A stretch of DNA of 64,000 nt, taken from assembly GCF_020172085.1 (NCBI RefSeq), contig NZ_JAIVAT010000009.1:248001-312000 (forward strand), given 5' to 3'. Source of the stretch: Rossellomorea aquimaris (GTDB taxonomy: Bacteria > Bacillota > Bacilli > Bacillales > Bacillaceae_B). Within the stretch, counting starts at the first letter, position 1. Each line of letters begins with the position of its first letter. The notes below the pieces were generated by a model. It saw only the letters and a program-made list of their open reading frames with translations, had not been told where the DNA came from and did no database searches. The position numbers were made by a program, and so were the translations under genes. Positions 1-8,086 of this stretch are shown here, piece by piece.

Positions 1-49
1 TATCAAACTCCGTGAAAGCTTTCTGAATTTCTTCCCGACCTTCAAACAT
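1..49 (-). CDS. 5' end of a small unrecognised gene, cut by window edge
   Basis: An ATG at 49 opens a minus-strand frame that runs off the window (it begins MFEGREEIQK). It follows the stop of the preceding 62-aa ORF by nine bases, as expected inside an operon. An in-frame TAG just upstream excludes an earlier start. No strong ribosome site is visible. In B. subtilis hpf follows fliT near here, but these residues do not look like the start of Hpf. Function unknown. Confidence 0.4.
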   Translation of the reverse strand, partial: MFEGREEIQKAFTEFD

Positions 50-58
50 ATCTTTTAA

Positions 59-247
59 CTAGGAATTGCTTTCCGAAATCTGCTCAATAGCCATGAAGAC
101 ATCGGAAAGGACCCGATCCCCTTCTGTTTTGCTTAAATCCGTGAAGCTTGCTTCCACATAATTCAGTGCTTCTTTGATTGTTTCGAGCATCGCGACGTAT
201 TGGCTGACCAATTCGTACTGTATTTCGTCTAGTTTCATTGTTGACAA
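59..247 (-). CDS. Small protein downstream of fliT, function unknown
   Basis: This is a 62-aa acidic, probably helical protein with no transmembrane segment. The TTG at 247 is chosen because AGGTG lies seven bases before it; an in-frame ATG lies nine bases further in. It follows fliT by eight bases, so it is probably the next gene of the flaG-fliD-fliS-fliT unit. I do not recognise a family. Its position suggests a link to motility, but nothing in the sequence shows what it does. Confidence 0.7.
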   Translation of the reverse strand: MSTMKLDEIQYELVSQYVAMLETIKEALNYVEASFTDLSKTEGDRVLSDVFMAIEQISESNS

Positions 248-255
248 AGAATCAC

Positions 256-603
256 CTATTTCTTTTTATCGTAGAACATTCCGTCATATTGTAGTGATTC
301 ATATGGGTTTGAATATTTTTGGACTGACGTTTTTTTCTTGGTTAAACCATTCATGTCACGTTTAATCTCCAAACGCAATTGAGCCAGCTGCCGATCGATT
401 TGCTGATTCCAGACAATCATCTTCTTGCCAAGCTCCTGCTCATCCTGAGTATATGGAGGCTTGATAGTGCCAAGAACGCTCTGTCTTTTTTCTAAAAGAG
501 ATTCCACTTCCTCAATGGTTAGTTCCCTGATTTCATCATTCACCTGTTCCAATGCTTCTTTCAATTGCTTCGTGATGGTATAGCACAGAAGGACCGAGCT
601 CAT
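256..603 (-). CDS. fliT: Flagellar protein FliT-like, export chaperone
   Basis: This 115-aa helical protein occupies the position of fliT after fliS and has the family's usual length. The frame stays open a further 21 codons upstream, but the ATG at 603 overlaps the fliS stop as TAATG, so translational coupling makes it the likely start. FliT acts in the cytoplasm as a chaperone for the filament cap protein FliD. Sequence conservation in this family is low, so the call rests on size, helical character and synteny. The C-terminus is lysine-rich. Confidence 0.8.
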   Translation of the reverse strand: MSSVLLCYTITKQLKEALEQVNDEIRELTIEEVESLLEKRQSVLGTIKPPYTQDEQELGKKMIVWNQQIDRQLAQLRLEIKRDMNGLTKKKTSVQKYSNPYESLQYDGMFYDKKK

Positions 604-1007
604 TACGCCTGACCACCTTGACCGGCATGCTGCTTCTGGCGGTTCAGGTGAATGACTTCTTTCCATGTATCACGGAAATCTGTGATAAGCCCCTCGACTT
701 CTTCTAAAATCGTCATATCACTCTTGATATTAGCCTCTGTTAAGCGACGGTTGATGTAGTCGTAAAGGGATATAAGGTTCTTTGAGACTTCAAGATTTGT
801 ATTCAATGTCACCATCAGCTCATTGATGATGGCTTGGGTCTTTTGGATATTCGTATTTTTCAGTTCAATATTTTTCTCTTCAATGGCTTTTTTTGCGATA
901 TGAATAAATTTCAGGCTTCCGTTATAGAGCATAAGGGTGAGTTCACCTGGTGATGCGGTGTTGACCGAGTTGTTCTGGTATGCTGCATACGGGTTGTTGA
1001 TGGCCAT
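603..1007 (-). CDS. fliS: Flagellin export chaperone FliS
   Basis: This 134-aa protein starts with the family pattern NPYAAYQNNSVNTASPGEL, followed by LMLYNG. FliS binds the C-terminal helices of newly made flagellin and keeps it from polymerising in the cytoplasm before export. AAGGAGTG lies five bases before the ATG. It begins 21 bases after fliD and its stop overlaps the fliT start, so the genes are co-transcribed. In Bacillus, FliS also takes part in the FliW-CsrA-flagellin homeostasis loop, and those partners are encoded in this window. Confidence 0.97.
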   Translation of the reverse strand: MAINNPYAAYQNNSVNTASPGELTLMLYNGSLKFIHIAKKAIEEKNIELKNTNIQKTQAIINELMVTLNTNLEVSKNLISLYDYINRRLTEANIKSDMTILEEVEGLITDFRDTWKEVIHLNRQKQHAGQGGQA

Positions 1008-1028
1008 ATTAACACTCCTTTAGTTATA

Positions 1029-2558
1029 TTACATGCCTCCACCGAATTGGTTCATGAGGAACATAGATTGTTCGTTGGAACGCTGGATGGCTTTTTCCAT
1101 GGCGGTGAATTGGCGCCAGTAGCGATCCTCGACTTGCGTTAACCGGTCTTCGAAACGGTCCATTTGGCTTTCCATATTGTTTAATAAACGACCCAGGGTA
1201 AACGTGTTGTTTGTACTCGAAGCTTTACCTGCCTTTTTCTCGATACTGTCCATGGTGGTCTTTAACGTATCACGTAAACGCCGGGCGATACCCTGTTCAT
1301 TTGATGTCGCACCATCTTTGGCAAAAATTTCGTAGATTGCATTCGGATCTTTGGAAATAGCTTCTTTCAGCTTACTTTCATCAATAATCAGCTTTCCACG
1401 ATCAAGGTAGTTACTTGATGTTTTGATACCGATTTGGGCTAATTGGTCAAGACCTGATGTTCCTCCAGAGATGGGCGAGTACATGTCTGTTCTCATTTTG
1501 TTGAGACCAGATGTCAGAACGGAATCGTTTCTGAGAGTACCACTTCGTGACTTTTCTTCCCATAATTCAATTTCTTTTTCTTCCATCGACTCTTTTTGTT
1601 CAGCCGTTAAGGGCTGGAAGTCACGATATTTTTTTTCGTTTACTTCACCGTTTACTTTTTCGATGAGCTTGTTATATTCGTCGACAAATTTGACGATTTT
1701 TTCTAAGATTTTATCGGTGTCAGGTTTAGAAGCAAACGTTACATTCGTATTGGATGCATTTTTAAGGGAAATCTCAAATCCATTGATATTGAAAGTGTTT
1801 GATGAACGCTCAGTAGCCATACCGTTGTATGTAAACTTGGCATTTTCTCCTATCGAACCTCGAGCATTCGTTACAGCTGCATCATTATCTGCATCCAATT
1901 TCAAATGAGTAGTAAATAGAGCTCCCTGCAACTCAATTTCAGGACCGCTGGCATTGCTCCCCGTGTTCTTACTCATGACAGACATTTGCTTAGTTTGCTG
2001 ATCATAGAACATGGTCACGCCTGTTTGAGCATTGATCTTGGAGATTAAACTGTCCAGAGTTTCGTCTTCGGCATTAAATTTGATTTCTGTAAAATCCGCC
2101 GCCATCGTCCCATCCGATTTAATCGCTTTGACCTTAATGCTTTGCTCACCAGTCAGTCCAAAGGATTCACTCAATTTTTTTTTAGAGTATAATACCCCGC
2201 CATCGGACTGAGTAATTGGCGTGCTATACATCGAAGCAGCAGTGGCTAATTTTTCTACCTTTAGTGTACCTGTAAAATCTGTTGTAGAGTTAATGTTCTT
2301 AATCGATACTTCATTCGGATTTGAAACTGAGACGGTCTTCTGGGTATACGTCCCCTGCTTCATCACCCCGTCAAAAATAAGATTACTAAAATCAAACATC
2401 ATCTTATTCATATCCCGGTAATCATCACGTTGCCACTCAAGGTATTGCTTTTTTTGACCTAGTTTATCTAAAGGAATTCGTTCCGCCTTCATTAAATCTT
2501 TGATGATTTGATCCGTGTCCATACCACTGGCAAGCCCACCAATTCGCATATCAGCCAT
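1029..2558 (-). CDS. fliD: Flagellar filament capping protein FliD (HAP2)
   Basis: This 509-aa protein has the FliD N-terminal region (residues about 5-105, starting MADMRIGGLASGMDTDQI) and the C-terminal FliD domain (about 240-500) ending in MNQFGGGM. FliD forms the cap at the filament tip and guides insertion of exported flagellin. The length is typical of Bacillus FliD. The start is supported by AAGGAG eight bases upstream. It lies 15 bases after flaG and is probably driven by the sigma-D promoter ahead of flaG. Confidence 0.98.
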   Translation of the reverse strand: MADMRIGGLASGMDTDQIIKDLMKAERIPLDKLGQKKQYLEWQRDDYRDMNKMMFDFSNLIFDGVMKQGTYTQKTVSVSNPNEVSIKNINSTTDFTGTLKVEKLATAASMYSTPITQSDGGVLYSKKKLSESFGLTGEQSIKVKAIKSDGTMAADFTEIKFNAEDETLDSLISKINAQTGVTMFYDQQTKQMSVMSKNTGSNASGPEIELQGALFTTHLKLDADNDAAVTNARGSIGENAKFTYNGMATERSSNTFNINGFEISLKNASNTNVTFASKPDTDKILEKIVKFVDEYNKLIEKVNGEVNEKKYRDFQPLTAEQKESMEEKEIELWEEKSRSGTLRNDSVLTSGLNKMRTDMYSPISGGTSGLDQLAQIGIKTSSNYLDRGKLIIDESKLKEAISKDPNAIYEIFAKDGATSNEQGIARRLRDTLKTTMDSIEKKAGKASSTNNTFTLGRLLNNMESQMDRFEDRLTQVEDRYWRQFTAMEKAIQRSNEQSMFLMNQFGGGM

Positions 2559-2573
2559 ATGTATCTCCTTCCG

Positions 2574-2936
2574 TTAAATCTTCTTATCTACCAGCAAACC
2601 AACAAATTCCGTCATTGCTGCATGCATATCAAGCATTTTCTTTGCTGGTATTTCCTTCACTATCTCCTGCGTCCGATCATCCACAATCGTCACATAGTAT
2701 TCTTTTAATTTATCATGAAATTCAAATTTGAGATGTGTATTTGAAGTGGACATAAACTCATTCATTCCATGAACGACTTCTTCCATTTTTTCTTTGGTGA
2801 CAGGTTCTCTCGATCTAGTTTCTTCATGATGTCGTTCCTGCGCTTGAATTTGTTTCACTTCTTCACTCGTTTGGTTCTCTAATCTAGTAAATGATTGTAT
2901 CCCATGTGCTCCACCTGTCACTTTATCAATCATCAT
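2574..2936 (-). CDS. flaG: FlaG family flagellar protein
   Basis: This 120-aa protein has the FlaG domain in its second half: a strand of the form HLKFEFHDKLKEYYVTIVDD followed by TQEIVKEIPAKKMLDMHAAM. In other bacteria FlaG affects filament length, probably with FliD. The first half is polar and glutamate-rich. It is the first gene of a flaG-fliD-fliS-fliT unit, with a good sigma-D promoter about 30 bases upstream and a GGAGG site before the ATG. The B. subtilis counterpart is yvyC. Confidence 0.93.
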   Translation of the reverse strand: MMIDKVTGGAHGIQSFTRLENQTSEEVKQIQAQERHHEETRSREPVTKEKMEEVVHGMNEFMSTSNTHLKFEFHDKLKEYYVTIVDDRTQEIVKEIPAKKMLDMHAAMTEFVGLLVDKKI

Positions 2937-2963
2937 TTAATCCTCCTGAAGGTTATATGGATT

Positions 2964-2990
2964 ATATCGGATACTGATTGAAAAGTTTTA
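2964..2990 (-). promoter_or_regulatory. Sigma-D promoter for flaG-fliD-fliS-fliT
   Basis: On the minus strand TAAA (2990-2987) is followed by exactly 15 bases and TCCGATAT (2971-2964). The sigma-D consensus is TAAA-N15-GCCGATAT, so only the first base of the -10 differs. It lies 28 bases before the flaG start and downstream of a terminator, so it can drive this unit independently. Confidence 0.88.
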
Positions 2991-3000
2991 TAATTTCATT

Positions 3001-3030
3001 AAAAAAGCACTACTGATTTCAGTAGTGCTT
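3001..3030 (-). terminator. Intrinsic terminator after the maf-like gene
   Basis: AAGCACTACTGA and its exact complement form a 12-bp hairpin (3005-3016 with 3019-3030), followed on the minus strand by a run of six T. It separates the flagellin-modification gene from the flaG promoter. Confidence 0.9.
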
Positions 3031-3055
3031 ATTTATCTTTAAGATACTTAAAATG

Positions 3056-4936
3056 TTATATTTTTTGCTTACTTTTAATTTGATAATGTACATTTTTTTT
3101 TAGCTCGTAATATAAAGGAAGAATAAACTCAAGATGCTCCATACAGTCCTTTAAAAACATACCAAAAGACTGAATAACCAACATCCCCTTTTTATCCAGT
3201 TTACTTTCAAAACGAATAAACTTACTATCATTTGCAAGCCGCTTATTTTGCACTCTAAGCATCGGCTCAATAAATGACTGATAGAATTGATTATTTTTAA
3301 GCTTATTAAATTCTTTATCAAATTTAACAAATTTACTTTCTAAACCTTGAAGCTGATTTTTGTTAACACAAAAGTCGATTACTTTCAATTCTTTTATTGA
3401 ATTATTTATTTGTTTATTTAATCTAGTTATATGCCTTTCCATACTATCTAATTGATTAACAATGTAACTATGATCATACTCATTTTTTGTTTCATACCAA
3501 GAACTAGTGACAATATTCGATCTTCTTAAATTCTTTAAGATAACCTCTGTAAGAGACATGAAAACTGTCCCCTCTATATGTGCTCCTCCCTTTGAAGTGT
3601 TAATAGTTAGGACATTAGGTGCATTCTTAATATACAACTCAAGTTGTTTCTGCATACGAACGAATGTTTCGTTTGTTTGTACAAAATTTCCATCAACACC
3701 TCTAACTGAGATTGATTCTTTAACTTCCTGGTCAGTAAGATCGCTAGATATATGATTATATTGAATTCCAGTTGAATAACGCTTGTTCTCTTTATAACTT
3801 AAATTCTGACCAACTAAAATGATTGTGCTAAAACCAAGAGACATTAAGAGTTGATATGTCACGACTGCAATTGATGGAGCGTCTAATACGATATCAATAT
3901 CCTGTGAAGTATCTATTAATTTAGGGCTTATAGTGTCTTGATTGGTCATCATATGTAGCAGAGGACCTGGATATCCTTCTAATGTTTCATATCCAACTGT
4001 ACTACCAAAAACTAAAGGTATATTAGAAATATTAAGGTCTTTTACAGATTTCATTACTACCTGGTTCTTTTCTGAGGGGTCATATGTACAAGCAGCATCA
4101 GGATGAATTCCATGATTAATTAATGTGTTGATAGCTGAGCCCACGGAAAATATGTAAGCTAATCCATATTTTTTTATATATTTTAAATTTTCAATTTCGT
4201 CATCTAATGACGGACCAGCAGCTACTATAATAGCTGGCTTACCTATAAAAATGTTTTTATCAATATGGTGAAGAATGTTTGGAGTTTTAGATACACATGG
4301 AAAATTTTTAATAGCATTTATAGTCCATCTTTTCTGAAAAGCCTTATTTGTTGATATTTCACTCTTCTTCTCTTTTAATATATTAGTAAAGCAAGTTGAT
4401 ATTATCTCCAATTCTTTAGAATACACTTTCTCGTAAACTGGTAGTGTGTACACATATGTACTCATTTTCAAATGTTCATCTAAAAGATTCAATTCATGCT
4501 GTAATTGATTTTCTTCTCCTGAAGTTAATAATTTTTCTAGGTTTTTTATAGGTAATTCATTTATCTCCCGATTAGAAAAATAATGTAACAAAATTTCTTT
4601 ATTTGGCTCATAGATTGAAAACTTCATTTCAGGATATTGACTCAATAATTTTTCTATATGATATCCCATTCCAATTCCGACAAACAATACATGTTTATAG
4701 GCACTTAAATCTTTAACTCTAGATAATAATTTTTCCACCTCAGCTTTGGGATTATATTTACTATGTAGGTAAAGAAACTTACCATTATAATTTAATTTCA
4801 ATGTTTTAACATTCGATTTCGTATGCTCTATTTGAACATTGCTGCTTCCTTCTAAATTCTGTTCTAATTTGGATAACGTATCTAACAGGAAACGATTATG
4901 CTTATTTAGGTATTTACGGTTTTCTATTAGTATCAT
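3056..4936 (-). CDS. Motility accessory factor, Maf/DUF115 flagellin glycosyltransferase
   Basis: This protein of about 626 aa has the MptE-like/DUF115 core near residues 230-420, with GKPAIIVAAGPSLDDEI, VGSAINTLINHGI and LGFSTIILVGQN. Proteins of this type (Maf) transfer nonulosonic acid sugars such as pseudaminic or legionaminic acid to flagellin. The start at 4936 has GAGGGG seven bases upstream; a TTG 15 bases earlier lies inside that site. It overlaps the end of the preceding 203-aa gene by 23 bases. The gene is visibly AT-rich compared with flgK or fliD. Sugar-donor biosynthesis genes are not in this window. Linkage to hag supports flagellin as the acceptor. Confidence 0.85.
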   Translation of the reverse strand: MILIENRKYLNKHNRFLLDTLSKLEQNLEGSSNVQIEHTKSNVKTLKLNYNGKFLYLHSKYNPKAEVEKLLSRVKDLSAYKHVLFVGIGMGYHIEKLLSQYPEMKFSIYEPNKEILLHYFSNREINELPIKNLEKLLTSGEENQLQHELNLLDEHLKMSTYVYTLPVYEKVYSKELEIISTCFTNILKEKKSEISTNKAFQKRWTINAIKNFPCVSKTPNILHHIDKNIFIGKPAIIVAAGPSLDDEIENLKYIKKYGLAYIFSVGSAINTLINHGIHPDAACTYDPSEKNQVVMKSVKDLNISNIPLVFGSTVGYETLEGYPGPLLHMMTNQDTISPKLIDTSQDIDIVLDAPSIAVVTYQLLMSLGFSTIILVGQNLSYKENKRYSTGIQYNHISSDLTDQEVKESISVRGVDGNFVQTNETFVRMQKQLELYIKNAPNVLTINTSKGGAHIEGTVFMSLTEVILKNLRRSNIVTSSWYETKNEYDHSYIVNQLDSMERHITRLNKQINNSIKELKVIDFCVNKNQLQGLESKFVKFDKEFNKLKNNQFYQSFIEPMLRVQNKRLANDSKFIRFESKLDKKGMLVIQSFGMFLKDCMEHLEFILPLYYELKKNVHYQIKSKQKI

Positions 4937-5525
4937 GGAGGCACCCCTCAAAATCTAATGTGCTTTTAATCAATTGATGTAAATCTTCATATATTGGTAA
5001 AATTTCATATTGGATTATATCACCTATTAAAACATTATCTGAACTCTCCATTGCATTATGAAGCTCTTCTATTCCCATTTTAAGTTTATTTGTTAGTTCA
5101 GAGTAATCATTCCAGTAATTCAAACCATTGTTAGTACGAACAATGGTTACGAACAGTTGATCTAACCATTGTAAACCCTCTAAAAAGTGATTAAATTTCC
5201 CCCACGTTTTCTCTGTAGGATTATGATAATAATCATTTGCTAACAATAATACTTCTGGTATAGCTCTTGAAAGATACTCTTCAGAAGTTTTAAGAGAATC
5301 TTCTATAAATTCTTGCAAAGTTTTAGCATGTATCTTTAAGTTTTTAATCCGATCCATATTATCTAAAAGAAACTGCTCTGGTTCTGAATACACCTCTACG
5401 CCATCTACTTCTAAATGACTAAAGTAATAATTATCTGCGAGAAATAATTTTATATTTTCAATAACTTCATGAATAGATATATTGTTTTTAATATGGACAA
5501 CTTGATCTTTAAATATCAGATTCAT
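4914..5525 (-). CDS. Unrecognised protein paired with the Maf-like glycosyltransferase
   Basis: This is a soluble protein of about 203 aa, acidic and helical. The first 65 residues look like a small alpha/beta domain (VDGVEVYSEPEQFLLDNM). The rest is helical, rich in tryptophan, tyrosine and leucine (GLQWLDQLFVTIVRTNN, IIQYEILPIYEDLHQLI). The ATG at 5525 has GGAGG eight bases upstream. The gene ends 23 bases inside the Maf-like gene, so the two are almost certainly translated together. I do not recognise the family. Position between flagellin and a flagellin glycosyltransferase suggests a chaperone, partner or specificity factor for modification, as an inference. Confidence 0.8.
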   Translation of the reverse strand: MNLIFKDQVVHIKNNISIHEVIENIKLFLADNYYFSHLEVDGVEVYSEPEQFLLDNMDRIKNLKIHAKTLQEFIEDSLKTSEEYLSRAIPEVLLLANDYYHNPTEKTWGKFNHFLEGLQWLDQLFVTIVRTNNGLNYWNDYSELTNKLKMGIEELHNAMESSDNVLIGDIIQYEILPIYEDLHQLIKSTLDFEGCLHDTNRKP

Positions 5526-5627
5526 TAAATGCGCCTCCAATCAATAACCTAAACTTCCTCTTCTAATTAGTAATATCGGTTAGATAATAAAATTATTAAG
5601 TTACAAACTATATAAAACTAGGCTAAA

Positions 5628-5664
5628 AATAAAAACGGCAATCTAATTTTAGATTGCCGTTTTT
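5628..5664 (-). terminator. Intrinsic terminator after hag
   Basis: A 16-bp hairpin (AAAAACGGCAATCTAA with its complement, 5631-5664) lies 12 bases after the flagellin stop. T runs occur on both sides, so it could end transcripts from either direction. On the minus strand it separates hag from the 203-aa gene. Confidence 0.9.
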
Positions 5665-5675
5665 ATTTAAATAAT

Positions 5676-6575
5676 TTAACGAAGAAGTTGTAGTACACCT
5701 TGGGGTTGTTGGTTTGCTTGTGCAAGCATCGCTTGAGCAGCTTGGGAAAGTATAGAATTTTTCGTTTGATTCATCATTTCTTTAGCCATATCAACATCGC
5801 GTATACGTGACTCTGCAGCAGTCAAGTTTTCAGAAGAAGTATTTAGATTGTTGATAGTGTGCTCTAAGCGATTTTGGTGAGCACCTAACTTAGAACGCTC
5901 AGCTGAAACTGTTTCAATAGCATTATTAATAGATGTTATAGCTGCATTTGCACCAGATTGAGTTAAAAGGCCACCAATTGTAACTGCACCCGAACCTGAG
6001 CCTGAAGTAGTAGTTTTTAAGCTTTGAATTGTCGATCCGCTACCACCCATTCTAGCACTGTCCATTGAGTTGATGTTTAGAGTAAGATTTTGATCTTGAT
6101 TTGCACCGATATGGAAAGTAAATGCTTGTCCAGAGCCAGTAAAATTACCAGAAGCATTAGTTTTACCAAGTAAGTTTTGAGTATTAAATTCAGTAGTTCC
6201 TGCAATACGGTCAATTTCATCAACCAATTGATCTAACTCTTTTTGTAATTCTCCCCGGTCAGTTGCGGTGTTAGTATCATTCGATGCTTGAACTCCAAGC
6301 TCACGCATACGTTGTAAAATATCATGTGTTTCGTTTAATGCTCCTTCAGCAGTTTGAATTAATGAAATCCCATCTTGAGCATTACGAGAGGCTTGATCCA
6401 AACCACGAATTTGTCCACGCATTTTTTCTGAGATTGCTAATCCCGCAGCATCATCCCCCGCACGGTTTATACGAAGACCTGATGATAACTTCTCCATAGA
6501 TTTCCCTTGAGCAGTAGAAGCACTGTTTAATTGACGGTAAGTGTTAAGCGCCGCAATATTATGATTAATTCTCAT
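5676..6575 (-). CDS. hag: Flagellin
   Basis: This 299-aa flagellin has complete N-terminal D0/D1 (MRINHNIAALNTYRQLN, then GLRINRAGDDAAGLAISEKM and QRMRELGVQASNDT) and C-terminal D1/D0 (ESRIRDVDMAKEMMNQTK, ending QGVLQLLR). The central variable part is short, so the filament lacks large outer D2/D3 domains. AAGGAGG lies 11 bases before the ATG and is also a probable CsrA target. Serine and threonine in the centre (TTTSGSGSGA) are plausible acceptors for the linked Maf-like glycosyltransferase. Confidence 0.98.
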   Translation of the reverse strand: MRINHNIAALNTYRQLNSASTAQGKSMEKLSSGLRINRAGDDAAGLAISEKMRGQIRGLDQASRNAQDGISLIQTAEGALNETHDILQRMRELGVQASNDTNTATDRGELQKELDQLVDEIDRIAGTTEFNTQNLLGKTNASGNFTGSGQAFTFHIGANQDQNLTLNINSMDSARMGGSGSTIQSLKTTTSGSGSGAVTIGGLLTQSGANAAITSINNAIETVSAERSKLGAHQNRLEHTINNLNTSSENLTAAESRIRDVDMAKEMMNQTKNSILSQAAQAMLAQANQQPQGVLQLLR

Positions 6576-6586
6576 AACAATAATTT

Positions 6587-6616
6587 CCTCCTTGAAAGTA
6601 AGCCCACATCCATGTG
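6587..6616 (-). promoter_or_regulatory. Two CsrA-type GGA sites in the hag leader
   Basis: On the transcript a small hairpin CACAUGGAUGUG (6616-6605) shows GGA in its loop and matches the CsrA selection consensus ACA-N-GGAUGU. Twelve bases downstream the Shine-Dalgarno CAAGGAGG (6594-6587) gives a second GGA. In B. subtilis, CsrA bound at two such sites blocks hag translation until FliW titrates it. The same arrangement is inferred here. Confidence 0.75.
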
Positions 6617-6687
6617 AACTATCTATTTTTTAGTTTGCAACAAGTCACAAAGGTCGGCCGCCCTTCCCCTCATTGCTTACAATATTA

Positions 6688-6713
6688 TTATCGGTCGTTT
6701 CGACTGGTGTTTA
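6688..6713 (-). promoter_or_regulatory. Sigma-D-like promoter of hag
   Basis: TAAA (6713-6710) and ACCGATAA (6695-6688) are separated by 14 bases, close to the TAAA-N15-GCCGATAT sigma-D consensus. It lies about 115 bases before the hag start, leaving a leader long enough for the CsrA sites. Confidence 0.75.
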
Positions 6714-6735
6714 ATAGTTTGAGAAAAATAATTAA

Positions 6736-6954
6736 TCATTTTTTTGGCAAAAGATTAAACAGATTGTTGATTCCTTTCGAAGCTTTAGTGTTTTCTTCCT
6801 GGATTGAGAGATAGACTTCCTTCCGATGGATGTCAACATTCTTTGGTGCGTTGATGCCTAATTTCACCTGGTCCCCTTTTACAGCAATCACCGTTAGCTC
6901 AATGTCATCCCCAACCTTAATGCTTTCTCCCGTCTTCCTTGTCAGTACTAGCAT
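6736..6954 (-). CDS. csrA: Carbon storage regulator CsrA
   Basis: This 72-aa protein begins [20 protein letters not shown], the conserved first strands of CsrA, and has the IHRKEVY region that contributes to RNA binding. CsrA is a dimeric RNA-binding protein that represses flagellin translation. The frame is open further upstream, but the ATG at 6954 has AAGGGG before it and gives the usual start. Only four bases separate it from the fliW stop. The C-terminal tail ([13 protein letters not shown]) is longer than in enteric CsrA. Confidence 0.97.
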   Translation of the reverse strand: MLVLTRKTGESIKVGDDIELTVIAVKGDQVKLGINAPKNVDIHRKEVYLSIQEENTKASKGINNLFNLLPKK

Positions 6955-6958
6955 CCCC

Positions 6959-7402
6959 TCACCCCTTCTTTCCTGCATGCTGAGCAAAAATTAGGTGCTT
7001 GGTTTGGTAGTCTGAGCTAGTTAAGATGACTTGTTTTCCTTTACGATTTGCTAGATTTACAATAATTGGTGCCTGTAGATTTGCAGTTGATTCATGTAGT
7101 GCCTCTCTAACAGTCAAAATAGAAAGCACCTGCACTTCTTTTTCGGAAGGATTCCCTAGAAACTCCACACTAGACTGATCTAATTCAAAATCATATTCCT
7201 TAAAGAACATAAACGGATCTGTCACAACAAATCCAAGCTGAGAGGTCTTAACCGATTGCAATATATAAAACCACTCGTTCTCCGGAAGTTGCAATAATAC
7301 AAACTGCTTCTCCTCCCCAAAACCGGGGATCCCGTGTTCAAATGTCAAAATGTCTTCAGACGGAACTTCTATTTCTCCATGATATTTCGTATCGATTTTC
7401 AT
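6959..7402 (-). CDS. fliW: Flagellar assembly factor FliW
   Basis: This 147-aa protein has FliW hallmarks: [20 protein letters not shown], then PGF, and later [15 protein letters not shown]. FliW binds either flagellin or CsrA; free FliW removes CsrA from hag mRNA, so flagellin synthesis follows export. An ATG three codons earlier abuts AAGGA directly, so the ATG at 7402, nine bases from that site, is the better start. It sits between yviE and csrA as in B. subtilis. Confidence 0.96.
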   Translation of the reverse strand: MKIDTKYHGEIEVPSEDILTFEHGIPGFGEEKQFVLLQLPENEWFYILQSVKTSQLGFVVTDPFMFFKEYDFELDQSSVEFLGNPSEKEVQVLSILTVREALHESTANLQAPIIVNLANRKGKQVILTSSDYQTKHLIFAQHAGKKG

Positions 7403-7420
7403 CCACTTCATTCCTTCATT

Positions 7421-8011
7421 CTATATTTCTTGTTCGTAGTTGATCCCAACATGTTTTAAGTTCGCAAAATCAATTTGCAAGTCTGCATACCGTTTCAAGC
7501 TGACGTCCACCTGGGCTTGAGTATACTGTATATCGGGCTTTTGAGGACGAGAGTGATTCACCACTTTTTGCGGTTCAATATTAACCTTCACACTTCCGGG
7601 GTAGTAACTAATTTTGACGCTACCAGCAGAAGGAATCCATCCAATGTTGAAATCATACATCGGATTCTCACTGTTCCGTTTAGCCTGAGCCGCAATCGCA
7701 CCTCCGCTATTCTCGATCATCATCAGTTCATCCCCGTCTTGGGCGACACGGGCAAGTCCCGCCAGCCAATCTTCATATCCCTGCTGGGAATAGTCTTCTA
7801 TCCTGCGACGGACGGATTTTAAGTCCATATCGGCCCGTGCCTCGGTTTGGTCAATGGTCAATTTGGAAGGCGTACGCTCAATCTCCATCTTCGCCTGGGG
7901 CTGCTGGATATCCATTTCTGCTGGTGGCTGTTCAATGTCCATACGACCTGGAGTCGTCCGAATGCTCAGAGCTGCTGACGTGGACTGCAACCTTATCTGT
8001 GGAACGTTCAC
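7421..8011 (-). CDS. yviE: YviE-like protein (DUF6470 type) with short tandem repeats
   Basis: This 196-aa protein lies in the yviE position between flgL and fliW. Residues about 1-55 contain a degenerate repeat of about 10 residues: RMDIEQPPA, EMDIQQPQA, KMEIERTPS, KLTIDQTEA. A similar pattern (KVNIEPQK, DIQYTQAQVDV) recurs near the C-terminus. The GTG at 8011 is supported by GGAGGTG seven bases upstream. Function is unknown; conserved linkage with flagellar genes suggests a motility role. Confidence 0.85.
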   Translation of the reverse strand: MNVPQIRLQSTSAALSIRTTPGRMDIEQPPAEMDIQQPQAKMEIERTPSKLTIDQTEARADMDLKSVRRRIEDYSQQGYEDWLAGLARVAQDGDELMMIENSGGAIAAQAKRNSENPMYDFNIGWIPSAGSVKISYYPGSVKVNIEPQKVVNHSRPQKPDIQYTQAQVDVSLKRYADLQIDFANLKHVGINYEQEI

Positions 8012-8029
8012 GCATATTCACCTCCATCT

Positions 8030-8080
8030 AAAAAGGGACTTGACCATAAGGTGACAAAACACCTTAAAGGGTCAGTCCCC
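8030..8080 (-). terminator. Long imperfect terminator hairpin after flgL
   Basis: GGGACTGACC and AAGGTG pair with CACCTT and GGTCAAGTCCC on the minus strand, followed by TTTTT. It lies between flgL and yviE and probably ends or attenuates the flgM-flgN-flgK-flgL transcript. Confidence 0.75.
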
Positions 8081-8086
8081 TTGCTT

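Noticed and set aside
1423..1908. Plus-strand frame opposite fliD
   Set aside because: Antisense shadow of a strongly conserved gene; no ribosome site.
7837..8054. Overlapping plus-strand frames opposite yviE
   Set aside because: They arise from the repetitive coding sequence on the other strand and have no initiation signals.
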